From positions 1 through 64,000 of the forward strand of contig CALVEA010000007.1 of the NCBI GenBank assembly GCA_944326455.1: a stretch of 64,000 nt of DNA. Direction: 5' to 3'. Shown here in pieces: positions 33,989 through 43,212 of this stretch. Under the pieces are notes generated by a model, which was not told the DNA's origin, did not search any database, and saw nothing but the letters and a program-made list of their open reading frames with translations. Source of the DNA: Candidatus Gastranaerophilales bacterium (GTDB lineage Bacteria > Cyanobacteriota > Vampirovibrionia > Gastranaerophilales > Gastranaerophilaceae). The position numbers and the translations under genes are program-made. Numbering within the stretch: position 1 is the stretch's first letter; every line of letters starts with the position of its first letter.

Positions 33989-36685
33989 ATGCTTAAAGGA
34001 AATGAAATCAGAAAATTATACTTAGATTATTTTAAAGACAAACATCAGCATACAATTGTAGAAAGTTCAAGTTTAGTACCGGATAATCCTACCGTGCTTT
34101 TGACTACGGCAGGTATGCTGCAGTTTTTACCGATATTTTTAGGGATTGTAAAATCACCTTATGACCCTCCTCGTGCTGTATCTTGCCAGAAATGTGCAAG
34201 AGCCGGCGGAAAGGATTCTGATATAGAAAATGTAGGAAGAACTCCAAGACATCATACCTTCTTTGAAATGCTCGGGAACTTTTCTTTCGGTGATTATTAT
34301 AAAAAAGAAGTTATTCCATGGGCGTGGGAATTTGTAACAGAAGTTCTTAAGCTTGATAAAGACAGACTTTGGATAACTATTTTTGAAACCGATGACGAGG
34401 CTTTTGAAATCTGGAGAAGTATCGGAGTTCCGGCAGAAAGAATTAAAAGAAAAGGCAAAAAAGATAACTTCTGGGGTCCTCCTGGGGCATCAGGTTCATG
34501 CGGACCTTGCTCTGAAATCCATTATGATTTAGGCGAGCAATACAAGTGTTCTGATAATTGCGGGATTGATACCTGCGAATGCGACCGTTGGGTTGAGATT
34601 TGGAATCTTGTATTTACAGAACTTTATCAGGATGAAGAAGGAAACCAATCTCCTTTAGAAAAGAAAAATGTTGATACCGGAATGGGCTTGGAACGTATAA
34701 CAATGGTTTGCCAGGGGGTTGCTTCAACCTTTGAAACAGACTTGTTAAAACCGATTCTGGATAAAGTTTCCGAAATGTCCGGAGTTCCTTATAAAAAGTC
34801 TGAAAAAACAGACATTTCTTTAAGGATTATAACAGACCACGCAAGATGTGTAACTTTCCTTATTTCTGACGGAGTAATCCCGGGTAATGAAGGAAGAAGC
34901 TATGTTCTTAGAATGATTCTAAGACGTGCTTTAAGACACGGAAAAATCTTAGGAATGGAACTTCCTTTCCTTTATAAATTAGTTGATGTTGTTGTTGATA
35001 ACTACGGAGAAGCTTACCCTGAGCTGGTTAAGAATAAGGCTAAAGTTATTGATACAATTAAAAAAGAAGAGGAAAGATTCAAACAGACTCTTGATAGAGG
35101 ATATAAAATGCTGGATGAATTTATTTCCGCAAAGAAAAATATTGACGGCGAAAGTGCATTCAAACTCTATGATACTTATGGATTCCCGTTTGAACTTACA
35201 AAAGAAATTGCTCAGGAAAACGGCTTAGAAGTGGATGAAGCAGGGTTTAAAGCTGCTATGCAGGAACAAAAAGACCGTGCAAAAGCTGCAACAGAAAAGA
35301 TTTCCGTAACCGGTGATATTAAGTATGCAAAAGTTGAAGAACAGGTCGGTTCCACTGAATTTATCGGATATGAAGAAAACGTATGCGAAGCAAAAGTTCT
35401 TGCGCTAATTGAAGGAGAAGGTTATACAGATGTTGTTCTGGATAAAACTCCTTTCTATGCAGAATGCGGCGGGCAGGTCGGAGACAGCGGGTATTTGACT
35501 AATGATAATCTGAAAGCTGAAGTTCTTACAACATTCAAGGTAAATCATCTTTTTGTACACAGATCTCAGATAGTGAACGGTGAAATTAATGTAGGTGATA
35601 CAGTTCTTGCTCAAATAGATATCAAAAGACGTGAAGAAATCAGAGTTCACCATACATCAGCTCACCTTTTGCAGGCAGCATTAATAAAAGTCTTAGGAGA
35701 TGAAGTTAAGCAGGCAGGTTCTCAGGTTGAGGAAAACAGAATGAGATTTGACTTTACGTTCTCCCGTGCGATGACTCCTGATGAGGTTGAAAAGGCAGAA
35801 AACCTTATGAATGAATGGATAGGTGAAAAACTTCCGGTAAATACAGAGGTTATGGGTATTGAGGAAGCTAAACTTACCGGTGCTACAGCTCTCTTTGGTG
35901 AAAAATACGAAGACGAAGTAAGAGTAGTTTCAATCGGAGGCAAAAAACACCACCACCATCATCACGGTGAAGGCGAACATCAATGCTGCGGAAGAGGCGG
36001 CTGCGGATGTAAGCATAAAGATGAAGCAAAAGAAGTAATCTCTATGGAATTCTGTGCCGGAACTCATGCCAGAAATACCGAAGATTTGAGATTGGTTAAA
36101 ATCCTTTCCGAAGGTGCAATTTCAGCCGGTACAAGAAGAATTGAACTCGTTGTATCAAAGGCGGCTCTTGATTATGTTAATAACAAAATCAAGGTTACAA
36201 ATGCTCTTGAATCAAAGTTCAAAGCTCATACAGATGAAGTTCTTGAAAGAGTTGAGAAATTAGCTGAGGAAAATAAAGAACTCCAAAAAGAAGTTTCAAA
36301 ACTAAAAGAAGAACAGGCAAGAATGAAGTTTGCAAGTTTTATTTCCAAGGCTCAAGATATTAAAGGCGGTAAACTGTTCGTTTCAAAAGTTGAAGATTTT
36401 GATGCCGAAGCAATTAAGACCGGCGCTGAACTTCTTGCTAACAAGCTGGGTAACAGTATTATTATTCTTGCTAATAATAAAACAGTGCTTGTAAAAGTTT
36501 CCGATAACTATGTAAAAGAAGGTATAAATGCCGGAAAACTTGTCGGTGAAATTTCAAGAGCAACAGGGGCAAACGGAGGCGGCAGACCAAACTTCGCTCA
36601 AGGCGGTGTCAAAGATTCCGCTAAGCTTGACGAAATACTTGCTGCAGTTGAGACGGATTTAATCAGTAATCATGGATTATCTTAA
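33989..36685 (+). CDS. alaS: Alanine-tRNA ligase with a His/Cys-rich insertion
   Basis: 898 residues, complete: class II catalytic domain (LTTAGMLQFLPIFLG, RTPRHHTFFEMLGNFSFGDYY), editing domain with zinc ligands H555xxxH559 and C689AGTH693, coiled coil and C-terminal domain (GGGRPNFAQGG). Between the editing-site halves lies an insertion around 651-683 with six consecutive His (654-659) and then CC, C, C and H residues, an unusual potential metal-binding stretch. A Cys-rich piece (CSDNCGIDTCECDRW) interrupts the catalytic domain as in some other bacteria. It overlaps mnmG by 14 bp. Confidence 0.97.
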   Translation: MLKGNEIRKLYLDYFKDKHQHTIVESSSLVPDNPTVLLTTAGMLQFLPIFLGIVKSPYDPPRAVSCQKCARAGGKDSDIENVGRTPRHHTFFEMLGNFSFGDYYKKEVIPWAWEFVTEVLKLDKDRLWITIFETDDEAFEIWRSIGVPAERIKRKGKKDNFWGPPGASGSCGPCSEIHYDLGEQYKCSDNCGIDTCECDRWVEIWNLVFTELYQDEEGNQSPLEKKNVDTGMGLERITMVCQGVASTFETDLLKPILDKVSEMSGVPYKKSEKTDISLRIITDHARCVTFLISDGVIPGNEGRSYVLRMILRRALRHGKILGMELPFLYKLVDVVVDNYGEAYPELVKNKAKVIDTIKKEEERFKQTLDRGYKMLDEFISAKKNIDGESAFKLYDTYGFPFELTKEIAQENGLEVDEAGFKAAMQEQKDRAKAATEKISVTGDIKYAKVEEQVGSTEFIGYEENVCEAKVLALIEGEGYTDVVLDKTPFYAECGGQVGDSGYLTNDNLKAEVLTTFKVNHLFVHRSQIVNGEINVGDTVLAQIDIKRREEIRVHHTSAHLLQAALIKVLGDEVKQAGSQVEENRMRFDFTFSRAMTPDEVEKAENLMNEWIGEKLPVNTEVMGIEEAKLTGATALFGEKYEDEVRVVSIGGKKHHHHHHGEGEHQCCGRGGCGCKHKDEAKEVISMEFCAGTHARNTEDLRLVKILSEGAISAGTRRIELVVSKAALDYVNNKIKVTNALESKFKAHTDEVLERVEKLAEENKELQKEVSKLKEEQARMKFASFISKAQDIKGGKLFVSKVEDFDAEAIKTGAELLANKLGNSIIILANNKTVLVKVSDNYVKEGINAGKLVGEISRATGANGGGRPNFAQGGVKDSAKLDEILAAVETDLISNHGLS

Positions 36686-38534
36686 TAACAAATTTGATGT
36701 TATAGTAGTAGGCGCGGGGCATGCCGGATGTGAGGCAGCCCTTAGTGCTGCACATCTTGGATGCAATGTATTGTTGTGTTCTCTTAACCTGGATAATATC
36801 GCTCTACAGCCTTGCAACCCTGCTATAGGCGGACCTGCAAAATCAACTCTTGTAAGAGAAATTGATGCGCTGGGCGGAGTTATGGGAGAAGTTGCCGATG
36901 CAACTTATATCCAGATGAAAACACTCAACTCTTCAAAAGGTCCTGCCGTTAGAGCCTTAAGAGCGCAGTCAGATAAAAAAGAATACACTCAATACATGCG
37001 TCATATTCTTGAAAGCACTCCGAATATTTGGCTTAAACAATGCTGCATAACAGGTTTACGAGAAAAAGACGGGGTAATTACCGGCGCAGTAGATGAGTAC
37101 GGGATAGAATATTCCTGCCGTGCGGTAATTCTGACAACAGGAACTTCGCTTGAGGGAAGATTGTTTATAGGTTTGCAGTCCTATCCTGGCGGAAGGCTCG
37201 GTGAAATGCCTGCAATCGGACTTTCAGGATGGCTCAGAGAACACGGGATTCAGACAAAGAAACTGAAAACGGGAACTCCTGCGAGAGTCGATAAAAGAAC
37301 AATTGATTATTCCAAAATGACCGTGCAGCCCGGTGATGACAAGCTTAGTTTTTATTCCTACAAACCTAATCGCCCTGTAAGAAAACAAGTTCCGTGTTAC
37401 TTAACCAGAACGAATGAAGATACACACAATATTATCAGGGCAAACCTTGACAAATCTCCTATGTATCAAGGACTTATTCAAGGTGTCGGACCCCGCTACT
37501 GCCCGTCTATAGAAGATAAGATTGTCCGTTTTGCATCTAATCCTTCCCATCATATATTTATTGAGCCGGAAGGGCTGAATACTTATGAAGTTTATATCCA
37601 AGGGTTTTCAACAAGCCTGCCGGCATGTGTTCAGGTGGAGATGATAAGGTCTTTGCCGGGGCTTGAAAATGCGCACATTATTAAGCCGGCTTATGCTGTT
37701 GAATATGACTATGTTCCGGCTATTCAAACGCAGCATTCTCTTATGTCGAAAGATATAAAAGGATTATTCTTTGCTGGTCAAATAAACGGTACAAGCGGAT
37801 ACGAAGAAGCCGCCGCACAGGGACTTATTGCCGGAATCAATGCGGTAAATTATATTAATTCATCGGATATGCTTGAACTCCCGAGGAGTTCATCCTATAT
37901 CGGAACTCTTATTGATGATTTGGTCACAAAAGATATTCAAGAGCCTTACAGAATGCTTACTTCCCGCTCAGAATACAGGTTATTGTTAAGACAAGATAAT
38001 GCGGATGAAAGGTTAACCGAACTCGGTCACAAAATCGGGCTTATTGACGACGAGCAGTTTAATCGTTTTAAAACTAAACAGGAAAATATCCAAAAAGAAA
38101 TGATTCGGCTTAAGGAAACAAAAGTTTCTGCAACAGATGAAGTTAATTCAATTCTTGCAAAATACGAAGAACATATTGACCGCGGCATGAGACTTTCAGA
38201 ACTTCTTAAGCGTCCTAATATTAATTATGAAATCTTTAAAGAGCTGGATGAAGAAACCCGCAAACTTAACCTTAGCGATGACATAACCGGAGAAGTAGAG
38301 GTTTTAATAAAATACGACGGATATTTAAAAAGGCAGGAACAGCAGGTAGAAACAGCCGAAAAGCTCGAAAAATACAGAATTCCGGATAATATTGATTATT
38401 CAAAAATCAAGCATATATCAACCGAAACCCGTGAAAAACTTGAAAAAGTTCGTCCGCAAAACTTAGCTCAGGCTTCACGTATCGGAGGGGTTAAGCCGGC
38501 TGATATTTCTGTGCTTATGGTTATGCTTAAATAA
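36672..38534 (+). CDS. mnmG: tRNA uridine-34 carboxymethylaminomethyl-modifying enzyme, FAD subunit
   Basis: 620 residues. FAD site VIVVGAGHAGCEAAL, GGPAKSTLVREIDALGG, and the family block GTSGYEEAAAQGLIAG, with a C-terminal helical domain that binds MnmE (MnmE is at 53343-54677). With MnmE it makes cmnm5U34 in tRNAs reading two-codon sets. It starts inside the end of alaS, which pairs two tRNA-maturation functions in one transcript. Confidence 0.97.
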   Translation: MDYLNNKFDVIVVGAGHAGCEAALSAAHLGCNVLLCSLNLDNIALQPCNPAIGGPAKSTLVREIDALGGVMGEVADATYIQMKTLNSSKGPAVRALRAQSDKKEYTQYMRHILESTPNIWLKQCCITGLREKDGVITGAVDEYGIEYSCRAVILTTGTSLEGRLFIGLQSYPGGRLGEMPAIGLSGWLREHGIQTKKLKTGTPARVDKRTIDYSKMTVQPGDDKLSFYSYKPNRPVRKQVPCYLTRTNEDTHNIIRANLDKSPMYQGLIQGVGPRYCPSIEDKIVRFASNPSHHIFIEPEGLNTYEVYIQGFSTSLPACVQVEMIRSLPGLENAHIIKPAYAVEYDYVPAIQTQHSLMSKDIKGLFFAGQINGTSGYEEAAAQGLIAGINAVNYINSSDMLELPRSSSYIGTLIDDLVTKDIQEPYRMLTSRSEYRLLLRQDNADERLTELGHKIGLIDDEQFNRFKTKQENIQKEMIRLKETKVSATDEVNSILAKYEEHIDRGMRLSELLKRPNINYEIFKELDEETRKLNLSDDITGEVEVLIKYDGYLKRQEQQVETAEKLEKYRIPDNIDYSKIKHISTETREKLEKVRPQNLAQASRIGGVKPADISVLMVMLK

Positions 38535-38585
38535 TGTTTTTGCCGGGTTTCTTTTCTTTTTCTGATGTATAATATTCTTATGGGG

Positions 38586-39455
38586 ATGAAGAGATTTTTT
38601 CTTTTATTTTTAGCTCTGATAATTTTTATACAGCCGTGTTTTGCAATAAAAATAGGGCTGCAGACCAATACCGGCAGAACTTATATCGGCTCTTCCACCC
38701 AGGCTGAAATAATTGACTGCAATACAAATAAACTCATATTTATTATGGAAAAAATGAAAGGGTATGAATTCAAACCCTATAGAAAAGTTATTGCGATAAA
38801 AGTAGATGGTCAATTCAAAAAAATTAATTCTGATAAAATAGTTATAAAACCTCGTGATAATGGATTTATAAGTGTCAAAAGAAAATGGTACCGCGGAAAC
38901 TTTATGCTGGTTAACTCCGGGCTTGGATTAACCGTTATCAACGATATAAAGATAGAAGAATATCTGCAAGGCGTTGTCCCGTCAGAAATGCCGTCCGGCT
39001 GGGAACATGATGCCCATAAGGCACAGGCAATAGCTGCAAGAAGCTACGCCCTGGCTAACTTGGGGAAACGTGCCAAAGATGGTTATGACCTGAAAGACAC
39101 TCCGGAAGATCAGGCTTATGGCGGAGCTACAGCAGAAACTATCCAGACAAACGATGCTGTTAAAGAAACCGAAGGTATTGTCTTAATCTATGACGGAAAA
39201 ATTATCCCCGCATATTATTCGGCTTCAGCCGGAGGCAGAACCCGTTCTTCCGGTCAAGTCTGGACAAAAGATTTGGCATTTTTAAAATCCGTTCCGTCAT
39301 TTGACGATGGAATAAGAAAAAACGGACACGGTGTCGGAATGAGCCAGTACGGTGCAAATAATCTTGCTAAAAAAGGGTATAACGCTTATCAGATTTTAAA
39401 ATACTTTTATGCAAATACTAAATTTGCAAAAATAAATCCCGAATACTATAAATAA
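38586..39455 (+). CDS. SpoIID/LytB-domain protein, probable peptidoglycan lytic enzyme
   Basis: About 289 residues. The signal peptide MKRFFLLFLALIIFIQPCFA is followed by a short repeat-like region and the SpoIID domain (VVPSEMPSGWEHDAHKAQAIAARSYAL, YYSASAGGRT, GHGVGMSQYGAN). The Glu of PSEMP is the catalytic residue in SpoIID, which cleaves glycan strands free of stem peptides. I prefer the ATG at 38586, where the signal peptide begins, with GGGG directly before it; in-frame ATGs lie at 38565 and 38580. A TATAAT at 38568-38573 suggests a nearly leaderless transcript. The SpoIID fold is also used for glycan trimming in non-sporulating bacteria. Confidence 0.9.
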   Translation: MKRFFLLFLALIIFIQPCFAIKIGLQTNTGRTYIGSSTQAEIIDCNTNKLIFIMEKMKGYEFKPYRKVIAIKVDGQFKKINSDKIVIKPRDNGFISVKRKWYRGNFMLVNSGLGLTVINDIKIEEYLQGVVPSEMPSGWEHDAHKAQAIAARSYALANLGKRAKDGYDLKDTPEDQAYGGATAETIQTNDAVKETEGIVLIYDGKIIPAYYSASAGGRTRSSGQVWTKDLAFLKSVPSFDDGIRKNGHGVGMSQYGANNLAKKGYNAYQILKYFYANTKFAKINPEYYK

Positions 39456-39511
39456 GGGCAAAGGGAAGGGATAAAGGAAAAAATTGAAATCAGAAAACAG
39501 AGGAACAAAAA

Positions 39512-40519
39512 ATGAAAACGGCACAGGTTAACGGGGATAAAATTGTTTTAAAAGAAATTGATGAACTTGCATTAGGAGATAAGAAAGGTGCTATAGTAAG
39601 AGTCCTCGGCTGCGGGCTCTGCGGCTCTGATATCGTTAAGTTCAAACACAAGATTGTAAAAGACGGTGCTGTTTTAGGGCACGAAATCGTGGCAATTATT
39701 GAAGAAATAAATTCTGATACGGATTTTAAAATTGGAGATAAAATTGTTACTTCCCACCATATCCCTTGTTTTAACTGCACTTACTGTAAGCACGGAAACT
39801 ATTCAATGTGTTCTCATTTTAAAGAAACAAATATTATTCCGGGCGGGTTTAGTGAAAAAGTTTTTGTATCGGAAGAACACTTGAAAAATACTGCCTACAA
39901 AGTTCCTTCAACAATGACTGATGAAGAAATCTCTTTTTATGAACCGTTAGGCTGCTGTATAAGAGCAATCAAGCGCTGTAACCTTCAAGACGGAGATAAA
40001 GTTCTTGTTGTAGGTTTAGGTTCAATCGGGTTATTGATGGGAGAAGCCATAAGGGCGTACGGATTAAAGGTTTACGGATGCGACTTATTAGAACACAGAA
40101 TTGAGCTCGGAAATAAATTAGGAATTGAAGCGTATAATTCCAGAGATTTAGAAGATTTTGATAAAATATTAAGAGAGAAAACTTCATCTCTTGGAGTAGA
40201 TGCGGTATTTATGACATCAGGAGCTGATAAAGCAATAGACGTGGCTCTTAAAACTATCCGGCTCGGCGGTAAAATTCTTGTTTTTTCAAGCACTCCTAAC
40301 AATGCGGGTTATCCTAATAATGATATTTATTATAAAGAACTCACGGTTATGGGAAGTTACTCTCCTTCTCCGGCTGATTTGAAGGATTCTTTTGACCTTC
40401 TTGTTTCAGGAAAAGTAAATGTTAAAGGGATGACAACGGTTTACAAGTTTGACAATATACAGCAGGCGTTTGAAGATACGATTTCCAATAAGATTTTGAA
40501 AGCTTATATTAAGATGTAA
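39512..40519 (+). CDS. Zinc-dependent alcohol/polyol dehydrogenase
   Basis: 335 residues of the medium-chain dehydrogenase family. Catalytic zinc site LGCGLCGSD (Cys) and GHE; structural zinc Cys set CFNCTYCKHGNYSMC; Rossmann motif VVGLGSIGLLMGEA. It resembles threonine, sorbitol or galactitol-phosphate dehydrogenases. The substrate cannot be read from sequence. It is alone between the SpoIID-like gene and the mosaic membrane-protein region. Confidence 0.88.
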   Translation: MKTAQVNGDKIVLKEIDELALGDKKGAIVRVLGCGLCGSDIVKFKHKIVKDGAVLGHEIVAIIEEINSDTDFKIGDKIVTSHHIPCFNCTYCKHGNYSMCSHFKETNIIPGGFSEKVFVSEEHLKNTAYKVPSTMTDEEISFYEPLGCCIRAIKRCNLQDGDKVLVVGLGSIGLLMGEAIRAYGLKVYGCDLLEHRIELGNKLGIEAYNSRDLEDFDKILREKTSSLGVDAVFMTSGADKAIDVALKTIRLGGKILVFSSTPNNAGYPNNDIYYKELTVMGSYSPSPADLKDSFDLLVSGKVNVKGMTTVYKFDNIQQAFEDTISNKILKAYIKM

Positions 40520-40558
40520 GCTAATCCCGGTTGTTTTATAAGTCCTTTGGATAATATT

Positions 40559-41314
40559 TTAATCAATATCTTTTATTTTAAAACGTCTTCCAAAAGGGAA
40601 AAAGCCGGAATATGCAAGATAAGAAAATATTATTATTCCTATAATGCCCAAATTTAAGAAATAAAACAAATCAGCAAAATGGGTTGTTATATAAAACTCA
40701 ATATATAATTTAATAAAGATTCCGGAATATATTATTGCCGCAAGAGTTTTAATAAAAAAATTTGTCCAATTTATTTTTATATTATAGAATTTTTCATACT
40801 TAATTATATTTACACCAGCTTTTAGTGTTAAAGCAATAATGGTTACAAAGAAAATACCTTCCAGTGAAAAACCATTCCCATCTGACCTATATAAAGCACT
40901 AGGATAGTCTAAATAAAAGATTTGAAGCATATAAGAAAGAAGAGCCGCAATAAATATAGAAAAAGCAGAGTATAAAAATATAGCTAGTACAATAAAAGGT
41001 TCACGATACTTTTTTAATGCCAGACACATAATAAATATAAAAATGTAATTTATTATCAAGTATGAACGAATTGTAAAATCAAAAAAAGAAAGCCCTAAAA
41101 GACCAATTCCGCCATAACCTGCCCATATAACAATTGAATATAGGTATTTGTTAATTGATTTTAAATCTGTAAAATCAATTTTTTCGTTTAACATTGGATA
41201 TCTTGACTCTTTTTTTTGAACTTTTTGGGGATTGTTATTCTTTTTAACAAACTGCTCCGCAGATAGTGTCCCTTGATTTTTATGCATGTTACGCAAAAAG
41301 TCGAAATTGTCCAT
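40559..41314 (-). CDS. Polytopic membrane protein, mosaic family copy 1
   Basis: 251 residues, a ~55-residue charged N-terminus and about six membrane helices, ending YLAYSGFFPFGRRFKIKDID. The last ~20 residues and their DNA (40560-40620) are identical to copy 2 at 41955, while the rest is barely similar. No family is recognised. It lies in the tandem mosaic array, and an immunity-type or membrane-partner role is a guess. Confidence 0.65.
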   Translation of the reverse strand: MDNFDFLRNMHKNQGTLSAEQFVKKNNNPQKVQKKESRYPMLNEKIDFTDLKSINKYLYSIVIWAGYGGIGLLGLSFFDFTIRSYLIINYIFIFIMCLALKKYREPFIVLAIFLYSAFSIFIAALLSYMLQIFYLDYPSALYRSDGNGFSLEGIFFVTIIALTLKAGVNIIKYEKFYNIKINWTNFFIKTLAAIIYSGIFIKLYIEFYITTHFADLFYFLNLGIIGIIIFSYLAYSGFFPFGRRFKIKDID

Positions 41315-41443
41315 TGCTATCCTGTAATTTCTAATTTAATTTATATTTTAGCATATAAAATCAACACTGCAAGATTTTAATGTATTTACAACTCGTCTCG
41401 GTTTAAAAACATTCTTGACACCTTAGAATACAGGTTTTATAAT

Positions 41444-41929
41444 ATGTATATGTTAAGAAAATGTATTAAAAAAATAAACTCAGCAATACAATGGACAAAA
41501 AAGTGGCACTTTTTTCATGTGTTATTTATTGGTCCTTTTATCCTTTTGTCTTTGGTTTTGGCTGATGCCTATAGCAGAGATTATTCAACAAGCAGTTCAG
41601 TAAGTTGTCCTAACTGTGTTGACCCTACAACTATCTATCCGGATACACCGGATTTTATTGCAACAGTTATCTTTTTTATAATAGTATTCAGTGCACACAT
41701 TTGCTTAATAGTTGCACCTTTTATTGAAGTATTGGTTGTAGTCATAAAAGCCATTCTACGCAGAAAGTTATGCGTAGAATGGAATTTCTTGTTAAATAAT
41801 AAATTATATAATATCTTTTATTACTTCTCTGTCATCTTTATCCTAATCTGTGTTACATATATTTATTTGCCATCAAGCGTTACTTCATATTTCTCAAAAT
41901 TCTTTCAAGCTCTTCCTTGGGTATCGTAA
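41444..41929 (+). CDS. Small membrane protein, mosaic family copy 1
   Basis: 161 residues with about three membrane helices. The first ~37 residues (MYMLRKCIKKINSAIQWTKK...) are identical to the copy at 42736, as is the block VVIKAILRRKLCVEWNFLL; the periplasmic loop and last helix differ. The coding DNA includes a 10-bp perfect hairpin (CATTCTACGC/GCGTAGAATG, 41752-41781), present in both copies. The last ~15 codons are read antisense over a remnant of another gene (41879-41948). No family is recognised. Confidence 0.6.
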   Translation: MYMLRKCIKKINSAIQWTKKWHFFHVLFIGPFILLSLVLADAYSRDYSTSSSVSCPNCVDPTTIYPDTPDFIATVIFFIIVFSAHICLIVAPFIEVLVVVIKAILRRKLCVEWNFLLNNKLYNIFYYFSVIFILICVTYIYLPSSVTSYFSKFFQALPWVS

Positions 41930-41948
41930 CCGGACGCAGAATCTGGTA
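41879..41948 (-). pseudogene. Remnant of the 3' end of a gene like 43166-44566
   Basis: On the minus strand this reads PYQILRPVTIPKEELERIL, then a few residues and a stop. It matches the C-terminus PYQILRPVTIPKEELIRIL of the intact protein at 43166-44566. Only about 23 codons remain. It marks the boundary of the duplicated unit. Confidence 0.75.
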
Positions 41949-41954
41949 AGGTTT

Positions 41955-42596
41955 TTAATCAATATCTTTTATTTTAAAACGTCTTCCAAAAGGGAAAAAG
42001 CCGGAATATGCAAGATAAGGAGCAAAGCTTAAAATTATTATTATAATATTATATAATATTATTTTATGTATTGGAAAAAGGTGTTGAGTTAAAATAGTGA
42101 CTAAAATAAGTGCCATAATAGTGTAAATAATACCTATACCTGTTTTTATTAAAAAGTTTTTCCAATTGATTTGAAATTTATCCGCTTGCCGATTTTGTAA
42201 TAGTCTTATAAACACTATAATGGCAAGAAAAATTCCTCCCAAGGCTATCCCCATACAAGCGCTATTATAATTCCCGGAATATGAATGTAAGTTATCCCAT
42301 AACATAGTACAATAACCTAAATAAATAAAATAAATAGAATATATTACAAGATAAATACATATTATAATAGACTTGTGTTTAATAGTTGCTGTCAACAATA
42401 ACCAACTATATATACAACTTAAAATTAACCATTTTGAATATATATACCTGCTATCAAAAAGTAATGAAAAAATATAATTCAAGTAGAATAAAGACATCAA
42501 AATATATACAAATAAATCAGGATGGTTTTTAAGATGTGTTAACCAGGCTGCTGCTTTATTACATTTTTGTTTATATTTAGATTTGTGTTTAGTCAT
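41955..42596 (-). CDS. Polytopic membrane protein, mosaic family copy 2
   Basis: 213 residues, a basic N-terminus (MTKHKSKYKQKCNK) and about six membrane helices, ending PYLAYSGFFPFGRRFKIKDID as in copy 1. Upstream parts have diverged far more than the ends. No family is recognised. Confidence 0.65.
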   Translation of the reverse strand: MTKHKSKYKQKCNKAAAWLTHLKNHPDLFVYILMSLFYLNYIFSLLFDSRYIYSKWLILSCIYSWLLLTATIKHKSIIICIYLVIYSIYFIYLGYCTMLWDNLHSYSGNYNSACMGIALGGIFLAIIVFIRLLQNRQADKFQINWKNFLIKTGIGIIYTIMALILVTILTQHLFPIHKIILYNIIIIILSFAPYLAYSGFFPFGRRFKIKDID

Positions 42597-42735
42597 TCTA
42601 CCTTTAAATAGTCATTGCGTATTCAAACTTACTGTTATTTGAATTGATATTAATATATTTATAATAAATCAAAAACAAAATGGAAGATTTATTCTGTTTA
42701 TAAAAACTTGACCCACGTAAATTTAGTTTTATAAT

Positions 42736-43212
42736 ATGTATATGTTAAGAAAATGTATTAAAAAAATAAACTCAGCAATACAATGGACAAAAAAGTGGCA
42801 CTTTTTTCATGTGTTATTTATTGGTCCTTTTATTCTTCTGCTTATAATTTTTCTTTTATTCTCTGACCCGGGAGCAAGTAACTCAGTAACTTATCCTAAT
42901 AGCGTTGACCCTACAACTATCTATCCGGATACTCCGGAATTTTTGACAGTTGTTGTTATTTTCATAGTAATAGCCTGTATACATTTAAGTTTAATGGCAG
43001 CACCTATTGTTGAAGTATTGGCTGTAGTCATAAAAGCCATTCTACGCAGAAAGTTATGCGTAGAATGGAATTTTTTGTTAAATAATAAATTTTATAACAT
43101 TATTTATATATTATCTATCTTGCTTCTTTTTATGTTTATAATTGTATTAAGCCTGCCATTTGTTATTACAGCCCTTGCAAGATTCGTATCAGCTCTTCCT
43201 TGGGTATCGTAA
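42736..43212 (+). CDS. Small membrane protein, mosaic family copy 2
   Basis: 158 residues, paralogue of 41444-41929 with the same first ~37 residues, the same RRKLCVEWNFLL block and the same coding hairpin (43038-43067), but a different loop (FSDPGASNSV) and last helix. Its 3' end overlaps the 3' end of the minus-strand gene 43166-44566 by 47 bp, so the C-terminus ALPWVS is antisense to that gene's TIPKEE. Confidence 0.6.
   Translation: MYMLRKCIKKINSAIQWTKKWHFFHVLFIGPFILLLIIFLLFSDPGASNSVTYPNSVDPTTIYPDTPEFLTVVVIFIVIACIHLSLMAAPIVEVLAVVIKAILRRKLCVEWNFLLNNKFYNIIYILSILLLFMFIIVLSLPFVITALARFVSALPWVS

Noticed and set aside
35948-35965. Six consecutive His codons as vector or tag contamination
   Set aside because: The run uses mixed CAC/CAT codons, lies in the middle of an intact alaS and is followed by a natural Cys-rich stretch.
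38586-39455. Evidence of sporulation from the SpoIID domain
   Set aside because: The domain is used for glycan trimming in many non-sporulating bacteria and no other sporulation gene is present.
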